Shown piece by piece: positions 26,027-38,599 of a DNA stretch of 64,000 nt (its first letter is position 1; each line of letters opens with the position of its first letter). Source of the DNA: Anaeromyces robustus (Eukaryota; Neocallimastigomycota; Neocallimastigomycetes; Neocallimastigales; Neocallimastigaceae). Both the position numbers and the translations under genes were made by a program. The stretch is taken from assembly GCA_002104895.1 (NCBI GenBank), contig MCFG01000119.1, positions 62,001-126,000 on the forward strand. Direction: 5' to 3'. The notes under the pieces were generated by a model. It was given only the letters and a program-made list of their open reading frames with translations, did no database searches and was not told the DNA's origin.

Positions 26027-29000
26027 TTCATCTTTATTATGATTATTATCCATATCATTATTAACAGATAAATGGGAAGGTTGATTATTTATAATATTTT
26101 GATTTGTTAAAATATTTTTAATAGATATGTATAGAGCACATTCAGAAGATTTATTAATCATAGAATTTTTACTTTTCTTTTTATTATTATTATTATTATT
26201 ATTATTGTTGTTGTTATTGTTGTTGTTGTTGTTATTGTTGTTGTTCGTATTACAAAATTCATTAATTTTTTTATCTATAATATCTAATACTGTATTATTG
26301 GAATTATCTTTAATCATTATTTTTGCTCCCTTTTTTATTAATAATTTTATTACTCTAAGATGTCCATTTTCTACGGCTGCCATTAAAGCTGTTTTTTTAT
26401 GATATCCATTGGCATTAATATTTACTTTACGATTTAATAATTCTTCAACTACATCAAATCGTCCCGCTCTTGCTGATTTAATTAATGCATTATCTCCTTT
26501 GTTATCTTTAAGAGAAGGATCAGCTTGATAAGATAATAATAATCTTACTGCATCAAGATTTCCCTTTTCAGAAGCAATCATTAAAGCTGTATCTCCAAAT
26601 TTATTTCTTGTATTAATATCAATAAGAATTTTACCATCTCTATTTTCTTCATCGAAATCTAATAATGAATCCATTTCATTAATATCTCCTGAAGCTACTG
26701 CTTTTAAGAAAATTTCATTGATTTTCTCAGTAGGTGTATTGACCTTTTCTCTAATATTTCTTTTAAAATAATCAAATTTATAATGATTTTCTTTATTTTC
26801 TGATTTTAATTTGGATAGAATTAATCTTGCTATTCTTATTCCATATTTTCTTTTTTCAGTAATACTTAATGCTGTTTCACCTTCATTATTTTTGACATTA
26901 ATATCAATATCAGAATGTTTTAATAATGAATCCACGATTTCCTCATAACCATTATATACTACATACATTAATGAAGTTCCTCCTTCATTATCTTTTATAT
27001 TAACATCAATTTTTGGATGTTTCAATAATAATTTAAGGATATCATGATGACCTAAACTAGCGGCACATATTAATGCTGTATGACCTTCATTATTTTTAAT
27101 ATTTACGTCAATAGTAGGACGTTTCAATAATAATTCAACGATTTCCGTATAACCATTTTGTGCTGCATAGATTAATGGTGTGTAGCCTTCATTATTTTGT
27201 AAATTTATGATAATATCAGAACGGGCTAATAACATTTCAGTTATTTCCTTATAACCTTTTATGGAAGCACACATTAATGTTGTAATTCCATCATTATTTT
27301 GTATATTGACGTTAATATTAGGTTCATTTAATAATATTTTTACGATTTCTTTATAATTATGATATGCTGCATATAATAATGCTGAACAACCTTTATGTTC
27401 TTGTAAATTAATATCTATATTAGGATATTTAAGTAATAATTCAATTATTTCTTTATGACCATAGAATGCAGCTCCCATTAAGGTTGTACCTCCTTCATAA
27501 TTTCTTTTATTAATATCAATAATATCAGGACGTTTTAACAATAATTCAACTATTTCTTTATGACCATTTTGTGCTGCACTCAACAAAGCTGTAAAATTGT
27601 CACTATCTTGTATATTGACATCGATATTTGGTTGTTTTAATAATAATTCGGCAATCTCAATATAACCAACAATTGAAGAATAAATCAATGGTGTACATCC
27701 TTTATCATCTTGGGCATTAATATCAATGCTTGGCTTTTCTAATAACTGTTCAACTATTTCTTTATGACCAAATTGGGCTGTCATTATCAATGGTGTAAGT
27801 CCTTTATAACTTCGGGCATTAACGTCAATTTTAGGATGATCCAATAATAATTGGGCTATTTCTTTATTCTTACCACCCATCGCACATATCAATGGTGAGA
27901 ATCCATTATTATCTTGTAGATTAACATCGATATTAGGATGCTTTATTAACAATTGAACTATTTCCTTATAGCCACATCCAATTGCATAAATCAGTGCTGT
28001 AATTCCTTCATTATTTTGTATATTAACATTAATATCAGATTGTTTCAATAATAACTGAACTTTTTTTTTATAACCTTTTAAAGCTGCAATCACTAACGCT
28101 GTAAATCCTTTCTTGTCTTGAAGGTTAACATTAATTGCTGGTTGTTCTAATAACCATTGGATTATTTCTATATCATCATTATCGTCATTATCTACTGTAT
28201 CATTATATATTGCAGTCATTAATAAAGAGACTCCATCTTTTTCTTGTATATTAATGTCGATATTATTAGATAGTTTTAATATTAGTTTTACTATCTCTTT
28301 ATAACCAAAGTAAATTGCATAAAACAATGCTGTACGTCCTTCATTATCTTGTACATTAGTATCGACATTTGGGTGCTTCAACAATAACTCAACTATTTCC
28401 TTTTTACCGTCTTTTGCTGCTCGTATTAACGGTGTAAATCCTTTATTATTTTGAAAATTAACATCGATATCAGGATGTTTCAACAATAATTGAACTATTT
28501 CCACAAAATCCATATCAATAGCAACCATCAATGAAGTAAGATATTTATTATCTTGAATATTTACGTCGATATTAGGATGTTTTAATAATAATTGGACTAT
28601 TTCCTTATTGTCATGATATACTGCAACCATCAATGGTGTAAGGTCTTCATCATTTGTTATATTAATGTCAATATTAGGATGTTTTAGTAATAATTTAATG
28701 ATTTCTATGAAATCTCTTTGTGCTGCCATCATCAATGCCGTAGTTTCTATACTAAACATAGATTTTACTTTTACATTGACATCAACAATTTTATTATCCA
28801 ACATCGACTGAACTACTTGGTATTTATTTGTATAAACTGAAAACATAAAATATTCATTATTATCTTGAACTTGATTATAAATATGCTTCAATTTCTTGCG
28901 TAGTTTAGTTGAAATATTTTTCTTTACTAATTCTATATCAGCCCCATTTATCAATAATAACTTCATTTTTTCGTTATTACCTTCTTCTGTGGCAATCAAC

Positions 29001-29293
29001 AATGCTGTATTTCCGGATTTATCTTGAGCATTAATATTGATACATTTGTTTCCTTGAGCATTTTTTGCATTTAAAATTTGTTCCATAATCTTACAATTTG
29101 AGAACTTTGTCGCATACATTAAAATTGTCCATCCATCTGAATTTAGAGAAGCATTAAAATCTTCTCCTTTCAATCTCATCCGAACAATTTTTGATATCCA
29201 ATCTCTATCTGTAAACAATTCATAACTTTCTGTGGAATTTTCCGCAATGTACTTGTTTTGTATCTCTAACTCATTTGCTGATACAGATACCAT
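25547..29293 (-). CDS. Ankyrin-repeat protein fused to a YoeB/Txe-type mRNA interferase domain
   Basis: A single-exon gene, 1,248 residues, no signal peptide or membrane segment, so probably cytosolic or nuclear. About 26 ankyrin repeats fill residues 30-1035, most in perfect 33-34-residue register (TPLMVA...EIVQLLLKHPNIDVN). Two Asn-rich tracts (about 1036-1060 and 1105-1132) flank a short linker. Residues about 1147-1230 match the bacterial YoeB/Txe toxin family: an N-terminal Trp (1148), DPFRGFG, TERLTGDLEGLYSRRIN, RLVYEI and a terminal KGHY. Positions equivalent to the YoeB catalytic Glu46, Arg65, His83 and Tyr84 appear kept (Glu1192, Arg1204/1205, His1229, Tyr1230). A basic 18-residue tail follows, unlike bacterial members, which end at His-Tyr. 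YoeB cleaves mRNA at the ribosomal A site. No YefM-like antitoxin is visible nearby, so the ankyrin part may restrain the domain (inference). Fusion and lack of introns suggest bacterial ancestry. Confidence 0.9.
25955..26026. repeat. (ATT)n tract coding for poly-Asn
   Basis: AAT codons of the ankyrin-YoeB gene. A second, mixed AAT/AAC tract lies at about 26178-26248. Open frames in other phases here (poly-Ile, poly-Leu) are shadows. Confidence 0.85.
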
Positions 29294-30239
29294 ATTTGCT
29301 AAAAATACGACTTTTTTTATATTTTTATTTTTTAATTTATTAATAAATCCTATATATTAATAATATAACAATATTTTGTATTTCTTCGTGATAATATTTA
29401 ATATTATATTTATTATTTCAAAAATAAATAAAATTAGAATATTTCTATTATATATAAAATATATATATATATATAATAGAAATATTTTTTTATAACAGTA
29501 AGTAAAAAAAATATTTCAACAAATATTAAATGAAATTTATTAAAATAAAACCAACAACTATTAAAAAATAATATATTTATACATATATTTTAAATTTCGG
29601 ATTTCTTTCTTTATATATATTAAAATTAAGCAAAAGAAAAGAAAATTACACCAAAATTTTGATTTATAAAAAAAAAATTATAATTTAATATAGAAACTTT
29701 AATGCTGTTCGATAATTTTATGGTTAATAAGGAATGTAAATGATGTAAATCGTATTTAACACCTTTAAATTAATAATAAATAAATTTATATACTTATTTT
29801 AAGAATTGTTCTTTTCTTTTTTTTTATTATGAAATTTTTAAAAATTATTGTTTAGAATAATTATACAATCAAAGGAAATGGAAAAAAAAAAAATATTTAG
29901 AATTCTTATAATTATATTTTATATTTTTATTATCATATACATTATAATATTTACATTAAAAATCTATCAATTTAATTTAATTCAAAGTTATATCAGTTAT
30001 TAAAGAAATAAAAGAAAATAAAATAAAATAAAATAAAATAAAGATGCTATATAAAGCAAAGACAAAAATATATCGGACAATTCAATATTTAAAATAAATA
30101 GGTATAAAAAATTTGCTTAGCAAAGATAGTAATAATAGTTTTGGACAATTTAAATTAAAATTTATTTTTTTTTATATTTTTCTCAAACATGACATGACAA
30201 TGACAATATTTTAAACAATATTTGATTTGTCAAATATAT
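29294..30239. other. Upstream region of the ankyrin-YoeB gene
   Basis: A/T-rich, with an inverted pair AATATTTCTATTATATATA / TATATAATAGAAATATT at about 29438-29487. No antitoxin-like or other coding sequence is seen on either strand. Confidence 0.5.
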
Positions 30240-31510
30240 ATAAATGAATAATAAATAATCTTTAAATAAATAAATAAATTAATAAATTAATAAATGAATG
30301 AATAATAAATAATCTTTAAATAAATAAATTAATAAATGAATGAATAATAAATAATGTATAAATAAATAAATTAATAAATTAATAAATAAATGAATAATAA
30401 ATAATCTATAAATAAATAAATTAATAAATGAATGAATAATAAGTAATCTATAAATAAATAATTTAATAAATAAATGAATGATAAATAATCTTTAAATAAA
30501 TAAATTAATAAATGAATGAATAATAAATAATGTATAAATAAATAAATTAATAAATTAATAAATAAATGAATAATAAATAATCTATAAATAAATAAATTAA
30601 TAAATGAATGAATAATAAGTAATCTATAAATAAATAATTTAATAAATAAATGAATGATAAATAATCTTTAAATAAATAAATTAATAAATGAATGAATAAT
30701 AAATAATCTATAAATAAATAAATAAATAAATAATAAATAAACAAATGAATGAATGATAAATAATCTTTAAATAAATAAATTAATAAATGAATGAATAATA
30801 AGTAATCTATAAATAAATAATTTAATAAATAAATGAATGATAAATAATCTTTAAATAAATAAATTAATAAATGAATGAATGATAAATAATCTTTAAATAA
30901 ATAAATTAATAAATGAATGAATAATAAATAATCTATAAATAAATAAATAAATAAATAATAAATAAACAAATGAATGAATGATAAATAATCTATAAATAAA
31001 TAAATTAATAAATGAATGAATAATAAGTAATCTATAAATAAATAATTTAATAAATAAATGAATGATAAATAATCTTTAAATAAATAAATTAATAAATGAA
31101 TGAATAATAAATAATCTATAAATAAATAAATAAATAATAAATAAACAAATGAATGAATGATAAATAATCTTTAAATAAATAAATTAATAAATGAATGAAT
31201 AATAAGTAATCTATAAATAAATAAATTCATAAATAAATGAATGATATATAATCTTTAAATAAATAAATTAATAAATGAATGAATAATAAATAATCTATAA
31301 ATAAATAAATAAATAATAAATAAACAAATGAATGAATGATAAATAATCTTTAAATAAATAAATTAATAAATGAATGAATAATAAGTAATCTATAAATAAA
31401 TAAATTCATAAATAAATGAATGATATATAATCTTTAAATAAATAAATTAATAAATGAATGAATAATAAATAATCTATAAATAAATAAATAATAAATAAAC
31501 AAATTAATAA
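30240..31510. repeat. Minisatellite with higher-order structure
   Basis: About 1.27 kb of AAATAAATTAATAAATGAAT-type units alternating with TAATCTATAAATAAATAA variants. In the 3' half the units form a higher-order repeat of about 179 bp, seen from the AAACAAATG marker at about 30964, 31143 and 31322. The Leu/Ile/Tyr open frame on the minus strand is a product of the repeat. Confidence 0.93.
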
Positions 31511-31967
31511 ATAAATAGTCATATATTAAAATAAATTAATAAATAATTAATAAATACAATTATATTTACTTATTAATTGTTTATTCATTTATTTTAAATA
31601 TTACATTTATATAATATTTTTTATTTATCTATTTATTTATTTATTTATCTATTTATTTATTTATTTATTTCATTATTATTATAATAATAAAAAAAAAATA
31701 TTATTATTTAATTTATTATTATATTTATTCATTTATTTTAATAAATAACAGTATAAAAAAATCAATGTGTATATATAATAAATAAAAGATGAATAATTAT
31801 ATATATAAATTAAATATATAAAATATGAATGAATAAATAATGAATTTTAAATAGTTTAAATATTAAAATAAATAAATAAAATAATAATAATAAAAAAAAA
31901 TACCTTTTAAATATTTAAAATATGAACCAATAATATTGGAAGATTATAATAATACATTTATTAAATA

Positions 31968-32033
31968 TTATATTATCATAATTGAATAAATAATATATTA
32001 TAATATATTATTTATTCAATTATGATAATATAA
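31968..32033. repeat. 66-bp perfect palindrome
   Basis: Each arm reads TTATATTATCATAATTGAAT inward, with the centre between 32000 and 32001. No loop. Intergenic. Confidence 0.9.
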
Positions 32034-33523
32034 ATAAAATATAGATTCATTAGCTAATAATTATTTCTGTTATTGTGGTTTTATTATTCTCAATATAATT
32101 ATTAATTATATTATTATAATTATTATAATTTTCTTTTTTGTAAATTATAAATAGTTAAAATTATTGTTAACATTTTATTATTAATAATTAATATTTGGTG
32201 TATTTTCCCTAAAATACTAAATTTGTCTTGATTAATAATTAAAATAATTTTTTTTATATTGATTATTAACTAAAATAGAAATTTGGAAAAAGTAAATTTT
32301 CATTTTTAATTTATTTTTAATAAATAATTAATATTACATTTTAAGCCGTTTTGATCTTTTTTATCTTTTCTTAATTCTTTTTAATTAATAATAAATTAAT
32401 ATTAATACTTTAATTTTATTAATACGCCATTTTCTATATTAAAACTAGTAACTTTTTTTTTTTTCTCTCAACATCTTTTATTTATTTGTTTCCTTTGTAT
32501 GTATCATTTTATAGTTATTAAATTTATGTTTTATCTTTATTATATTTGGTTTGGTGTATTTTACTTTCATTAATATATTCATTTTTTTATCTATTTTTTA
32601 ATAGCTACTTTTAATTGGGTTTTATTCATCATTATTATGAATGTGTAAAAAAAATATTCGTAATAATAATATTAGTACTATTAAATTATTATTATTGTTT
32701 TTTTTTTTTAAATATTTCTTGAAATAAAAATTATAATATTTATAAATATATTAATTAATCATTATATTATTAATATAATATATGACCTTGGCTATTTTTA
32801 TTATTTTTTTTTCTCTGTTTAGTAATAATAAACAAATAAGATTAAATAAATAATAAAAGGGAGGTTTATAATACAATTAATAAATTAATAATATTTAATG
32901 CTAATTTCTTAATAATTAGTTATTAAATCCTTTATTTATTTAATTATTTAATATTTAATTACTTAATATTTAATTATTTAGTATTTAATATTTTTTTTTA
33001 TTGTTTTTTTTTTTTTTTAAAAAAATTTTATAATTATTATATAAAAAAAAATTAATTAATTAAATTATCTCTTTCTTTTTTTTACTTAAAATGTAAAAAT
33101 TCTTATCGCTATCATATAACTTTAAAAATGTTATTGCTTTTTCTTTTTTATTTATTTATTTATTTATTTATTTATATATTATTATAATTTTATTATATTA
33201 ATAGATGTATTATTTATATTAATATATTGATATAATATATTAACAATATAAATTAATATACTATATTGTAATTAAATTCATTAAATTTTTTTAATCATTT
33301 TTTCTTTAATAATAATTTTGTATAAATACATAAACGGCATTTACTATTAGCAACTATAATTAATTAAATATTTATTAATAAATAATAATAATAATATAAT
33401 ATTAATAATTTATTATTTAATAATTTAATTATTAATAACAAAAATTAAAAAAATTATTAATAATAAAATAATAAATATATAGCTTAATATTAAATTAAAT
33501 AAATAAAATAATAAATAAAATAA

Positions 33524-33566
<43 letters not shown>

Positions 33567-33571
33567 AATAA

Positions 33572-33602
<31 letters not shown>

Positions 33603-33790
33603 AAATAAGAATAAATAAAAATAAAATAAAAAAAAAAAAAACGGCATTTAATAAAAGTTGAAATTTTTTTCATATATATAATTATTAATATATTAATATA
33701 TTATATTATTATTATTTTATATTATATTTATTATTTAATAAATGACACAAATCTATTTTATTATATTAAAATATTAAATATAATATAAAA
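32034..33790. other. A/T-rich intergenic DNA
   Basis: Contains (AAAT)n at 33510-33610 and two copies of CGGCATTTA (near 33333 and 33641). The minus-strand frame across the AAAT tract is low complexity. I see no gene. Confidence 0.5.
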
Positions 33791-33796
33791 TATAAA

Positions 33797-33810
33797 AAAG
33801 TATAAAAGCA
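33797..33810 (+). promoter_or_regulatory. Possible TATA element
   Basis: AAGTATAAAAGCAA lies about 155 bp upstream of the secreted-protein ATG at 33965. It stands out because G and C flank the TATAAAA core. In DNA this A/T-rich, TATA-like strings are common by chance. Confidence 0.3.
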
Positions 33811-33964
33811 ACAAAATGTATTCAAAAAATATTTTTCTTTTTTTTTTTTAAGATAATCGCATTTTTATATTTGAAATTTTAACGCACTATAAATAATTAT
33901 TAAAAGTATTTTTATATACAAACGCATTATACAATAATTTTTTATTTATTTTAAAATAACAAAA

Positions 33965-34489
33965 ATGAAATTCTCTACTGGTATTTTATCTTTATTCGCT
34001 GCTGCTTCTGCTCTTGCCCTTCCATTAAAGGGTCTTGAAAAATGTCAATCTGAAATTAGTAACACTTTAACTTCTTGTACTCAAGATTGTATCAACTTTA
34101 ACTCTCAAAGATGTCAATCATTCTTTAGCAGTCCATTCGATATTGATGTTGAATGTCAATCTTTAACTAACGAAGAAAAGAACAATTTATACGTTACCGT
34201 TAAGGAAAAGCAAGCCGATAACAATTTATACTGTTACAAGGATGCCAATGGTAACTTATGTCCATTTGTTAACATTTTAACTAAGAGTACTAACGGTCTT
34301 ACTGAAGAAATCTTCAACAGTATCATAAAGGAAACTTGTAAATCAGAAAAGTGTATTGACCTTACTATTGAATCTATCTCTAACACTCTTAACGTTGCTA
34401 AGTACAGACAATCTGCTGCTGCTGAAGCTTACTTAGATTGGTACAAGAATGGTATTGAATTCTTACAATCTGGTAAATGTAACGCTTAA
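33965..34489 (+). CDS. Small secreted cysteine-containing protein, family unknown
   Basis: A single-exon gene for 174 residues. ATG in the context AACAAAAATG is followed by a classical signal peptide (MKFSTGILSLFAAASALALP, cleavage near residue 19-21). The mature chain has about ten Cys (KCQ, SCTQDC, RCQ, ECQ, YCY, LCP, TCKSEKC, KCNA) spread over an acidic, probably helical sequence, with no membrane segment or repeats. C-ending codons (AAC, TAC, ATC, GTT/GTC mixes) and AAG are much more common than in neighbouring genes, a pattern usually linked to high expression. I do not recognise the family. An abundant extracellular protein of the gut-fungal secretome is the best reading. Confidence 0.82.
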   Translation: MKFSTGILSLFAAASALALPLKGLEKCQSEISNTLTSCTQDCINFNSQRCQSFFSSPFDIDVECQSLTNEEKNNLYVTVKEKQADNNLYCYKDANGNLCPFVNILTKSTNGLTEEIFNSIIKETCKSEKCIDLTIESISNTLNVAKYRQSAAAEAYLDWYKNGIEFLQSGKCNA

Positions 34490-36069
34490 ATTTGAATAAT
34501 TTCAGTATTTGAAAAAGAAAAAGAAAAGAAAAAGACACATTTTTAATTAAAACAAATTGTAAATCTTTGTAAATCTAAACTATTTGAATTATATATTTTG
34601 TAATTATAAATGTATAAATAGTATCTATCTATTTTTTTTTAAGAAAAAGGATTTAAAATTAGTTTTAATGTATATATATTAAATAAAAATATTTATTCTT
34701 TTCAGTCAAAATGAAAAAAAAAAAAGGAAAATATTAATTCCTATTTATTTTTATTTAAATATAACCAAAATATATTTATAAAAAATATATTTTTTATTAT
34801 AGTAACTGAAAAGTTTTTTTTTTTTATATCAACATTTTTTTAAATTATATTTTCATACATTATTTAATTATATTTCGTGTAATTTTAAATTATATAAAAA
34901 TCTAAAAATCTAATAAAACTTATTACAACATATAAAAATAGAAAGAAAAAAAAGTTTTAATAATTGTTTTCATGATTAGTAATTATTGAAAAAATCTTGT
35001 GAGAAATAATTATTTTTTTTTGATTATTTACTTTTTAGTAAATAAATATTTATTTTTCTATTAATGGATTAAAATATTGGTAATGGGTTTTAAATTCTTT
35101 TTCAGATTACTATAAATATTGTGTTAAATATATATATATATAATTTTAAATAATAAATGATATATAACGATATATAACGATATATAACGTCTTGTTATTT
35201 GAAATAGTAAATATAACGTTAAAATATTTGTAAAATAAAAAAAAATAATTTTAATTATTTTTTATTGGACCAACAAATTTATAATAAACAAAGATTTCGA
35301 AAAAGAGTTAATTAAATAGGGAAAAAAATATAAATATTTATATAAATTTTATATATATTCAAACCATATAAATATAATCATCATCTTTAATATCATTATT
35401 GTTTATATTATTTGATTATATATATTTATACAAACAATAAAAAATATAACAAAAAATAATACTTTTATTTATATAATTAAGATAAAATAATTGTATATAT
35501 AAATCCATACCCTTAATTCTACATAGAGAATTAAGGGTATGGATTTTATTGTTTTTATGTATTACTATACTACTTTATATCCTTCAGTATTATTCATTAT
35601 TATCTATAACGTTTATCTGGTTTTTTTCATGATTCATGTATTATTAATATTTAAACTAATTAAAAATAATATATAAATTGTATGCTTTAAAAATAAATAA
35701 AAAATATATATATGTATATATATATATGTATATATAATACCAAATCTATATTATATATATTTATAATTTAAGAATATTAAAAAAGAATTATTATACTTTA
35801 TCATTATTTTTTTATAATATTTAATATTTATTTTTTTATTTATATAAGATTTTTTTTTTTTTATTAATTGATATATTTAATATAAAATTTATAATACAAT
35901 TATTATATGTCCTAAAAGTATAATTTTATTTATTAACAATCTATAAATATATATTTAAAAAAAATAATTGTTATTTAAAATAATAATAATAATAATAATA
36001 AAATGAATTATATCAGACAATTTTTAAACTATATAATATTTCAAAATATATATATAATTCCTTTTCATT
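34490..36069. other. A/T-rich intergenic DNA
   Basis: No gene is seen. It contains the hairpin at 35501-35546 and three short tandem ATATAACG repeats near 35160-35190. Confidence 0.5.
35501..35546. repeat. Perfect hairpin, 20-bp arms
   Basis: AAATCCATACCCTTAATTCT, loop ACATAG, then the exact reverse complement. It is notable because the stem is richer in G+C than the surrounding DNA. Confidence 0.92.
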
Positions 36070-36578
36070 TTTTAATTTTTGTTGTTTTGGTAGTCTGGTA
36101 GTTTTGATAGATGATTTAGTTGACTTGGATGTTTTGGATATTTTCTGCATTAGTTGTTTTATGTAAGGTGGTCTTTATAGTTTATTTAGTTTTTTTATGG
36201 AAGGTTGTATTAGTAGTCTTAGATGTTTTAGATTTAGTTGTATATTAGTCATAGTTTTTATAATAGTTTTGGTTTTCTTTTCTTCATCACTTGATTCATT
36301 ATCACTATCAATATCATCCTTTAATAGAGTTTAAGTTTCTTTTCTTGTAGTGGTAGTCTTAGATTTTGGCTTTGGAATAATAGTGCTTGGAGTAGCAGTT
36401 GTGATTGTAGTTGTAGATGAAGTTTAAATAATACAAATGCCATTATCACAATTGAAAAAACCTCATCATCATCATCATATTCACATTTTCCATCAATTAA
36501 TGTACTATTTTCTTCATATTTATTGCATGTATCTTAATTATCATATTAAGTGCAATTACTGAGACAAGATTTATACAT
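36070..36578 (-). pseudogene. Broken gene for a Cys-rich module with Thr/Lys stalk
   Basis: From ATG at 36578 the minus strand reads a Cys-rich start (YKSCLSNCT, DTCNKYEEN, DGKCEYDDDDE), then after a one-base frame change FFNCDNGICII, an acidic Ser-rich part (DSDNESSDEEKK) and a Thr/Lys-rich stalk (PKSKTTTTRK, SKTSKTTNTT) like that of the LRR-CBM18 protein. In-frame TAA codons occur at 36546-36548, 36534-36536, 36424-36426 and 36331-36333, with further frame changes in the stalk. Several TAA sit where Gln would fit. It was probably a surface protein. No CBM18 remnant is seen, and no signal-peptide exon was found upstream. Confidence 0.6.
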
Positions 36579-36599
36579 AATTAATTAAAATAGTAATTT

Positions 36600-36648
36600 T
36601 TAATTAATATATTTAAAGATTGTTAATAATAATAAACAATAAAAAAAA

Positions 36649-36689
<41 letters not shown>

Positions 36690-37777
36690 TAATTATTATT
36701 AATTTATCATATATAAATAATATAATTTATAATATATATATTGTTTATTAATATATATTATATATATTATATATTATTTCTTTATGAATTGAAATAAATT
36801 AAAAATAATTATTTCAACTAACCTTTTAAATAATAATTATTAATTATTAATATTTAAATATTTTAAAATTTTATAGAAATATTATTGTTATTAATCTTGC
36901 CATTATTTAATAAAAACATAATTTATTTTCAATATTTGGTAATATTTTATATTATATTAACAATATTAGAATATAATAATAAAATATATATAACATAATC
37001 AATATAAAGCACTAATGTATGATTAGTATTATGTATACTATTAAAAAACTTTAATATATGTATCATAATTTTTTATCTATCTTTTTTACCAAATCAAAAA
37101 AGCCAATATGTTACGATTTACGAAAATAATTGTTAAGTAAAAAACAAAAATTTTTAAGTAAATAATTAGTAAAATTTATATATTATACTTTGTTATATTT
37201 TGTATGAATATGTTGTAATATTAAATAATAAAATATGTTTTTAGGTTAAGGTTAGTATATAAGTGTTTAAAATATAATATGAATGATAAAAGGCTTTTTA
37301 TTATATTCAAATTTTTATATAAAATATTTTTTTATTATAAGTATAGATTTATGTCTTATAGATGATATTAAACACGTGATTAATACATGTATTTATATTA
37401 TTGTTAATTTATTAATTAATATATTTATAAAATTTATAATAATTTTTTTAAAAAAAAATAGTGAAAATTCTTTTATATATATTCTATAAATATTCTATAA
37501 ATATTTAAAAAAAAAATAATAAATAAAGTTTTTTTATTAAATTAAAATAAATAATTAGTTTATCATATGCAGAAAACATTAACTAAATATTAGAGCTAGT
37601 TAAATATTAATATTAATTAAAAATGTTAGAGAAAGCTTATTAAATAATGTATATTTTTATTTTGTATTTAATAAATTAAATTTATATTATTTTCTAACAT
37701 TACACAGATAAAAAAATTAATCCTTTTTATATCCTAATATTTTTTAAATATTGTTTTAAAAAAAAATTCTTTTGTTC

Positions 37778-37808
<31 letters not shown>

Positions 37809-37978
37809 TATTTATAATAATATTCTATTTAAAAAGATTGATTATAAACTAAAAAAAAAAAAAAAAAAAATGAAATAAAAAAAAAATTAAAATAAAAAAA
37901 TAAAAATAAAATAAAAAAATAAAAAAGATATTATTATTAACTATTATTTAATTATTTTAAATTAAAAAAATTAACAAA
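36600..37978. other. A/T-rich intergenic DNA
   Basis: (AAT)n near 36655-36690 and A/T tracts. An open frame at 37283-37489 is Ile/Leu/Tyr/Phe low complexity and not convincing. Confidence 0.5.
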
Positions 37979-38599
37979 ATGATATTAACATTTGTTTTAA
38001 TAATTCTTTCTATAATTATTTCATCTTTAGCAAAAGGTATATTAAATTAAGACATTTTTATTAAAAATAATATTATAAAATAAATTTAAAAATAGTATAA
38101 AATAAATTTAATAAATCAATAAATATATTATTATTAATATAAAACAATAAATTGTTCTTAAAAAAAGATAAAAGTTTTTATTTTATATTTTTTTTAATAA
38201 TAAATAGAAAAATAATAATTTTATATTAATGTTATCAAAAAATATTTATTTATAATTCTTTTTAATTTTATAAATCAAATTATATTTTTTTTTCCAGACA
38301 CTTGTTGGGGGGAAAAATTAGGATACCCTTGTTGTCCACCAACAAATTGTAGAATTTTTTATGTTAATGATGATGGTGACTGGGGATTTCATAATTATAA
38401 ATGGTGTGCCATTGATAAAAAAATATGTGACTCATCAAAATCAACAGAAACAACAGATTGTTGGGCAAAAAAATTTGGTTATGAATGCTGTCCACCTGGA
38501 GTTTGTGAAGTTTCTCAAAAAGATGAAAATGGTTCATGGGGTGCATATGATGGAGAATGGTGTGGAATTATACCATCTTATTGTCATAAGCAAGATTAA
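37979..38599 (+). CDS. Secreted double-dockerin protein (fungal CBM10-type dockerins)
   Basis: Two exons, 37979-38036 and 38298-38599, joined in phase 1 (donor GTATAT, acceptor TTCCAG), give 119 residues. Exon 1 encodes the signal peptide (MILTFVLIILSIIISSLAK). Exon 2 encodes two tandem dockerins: CWGEKLGYPCCPPTNC...DDGDWGFHNYKWCAI (about 21-60) and CWAKKFGYECCPPGVC...ENGSWGAYDGEWCGI (about 72-111). These have the CW...GYxCC...DGxWGxxxxxWC(G/A)I pattern of the dockerins that attach gut-fungal enzymes to cellulosome scaffolds. No catalytic domain accompanies them and the stop follows directly. It could cap or crosslink scaffoldin sites, or be the remainder of a larger enzyme. The second motif of repeat 1 is slightly divergent (CAI for CGI). 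Confidence 0.88.

Noticed and set aside
25858-26402. Poly-Ile and poly-Leu frames on both strands
   Set aside because: Other phases of the AAT/AAC tracts coding for poly-Asn in the ankyrin-YoeB gene.
30547-30969. 140-residue Leu/Ile/Tyr frame with internal repeats
   Set aside because: A translation of the minisatellite; unit length variants keep it open by chance.
30240-31510. CRISPR-like array
   Set aside because: Repeats are contiguous with no unique spacers, and the DNA is eukaryotic.
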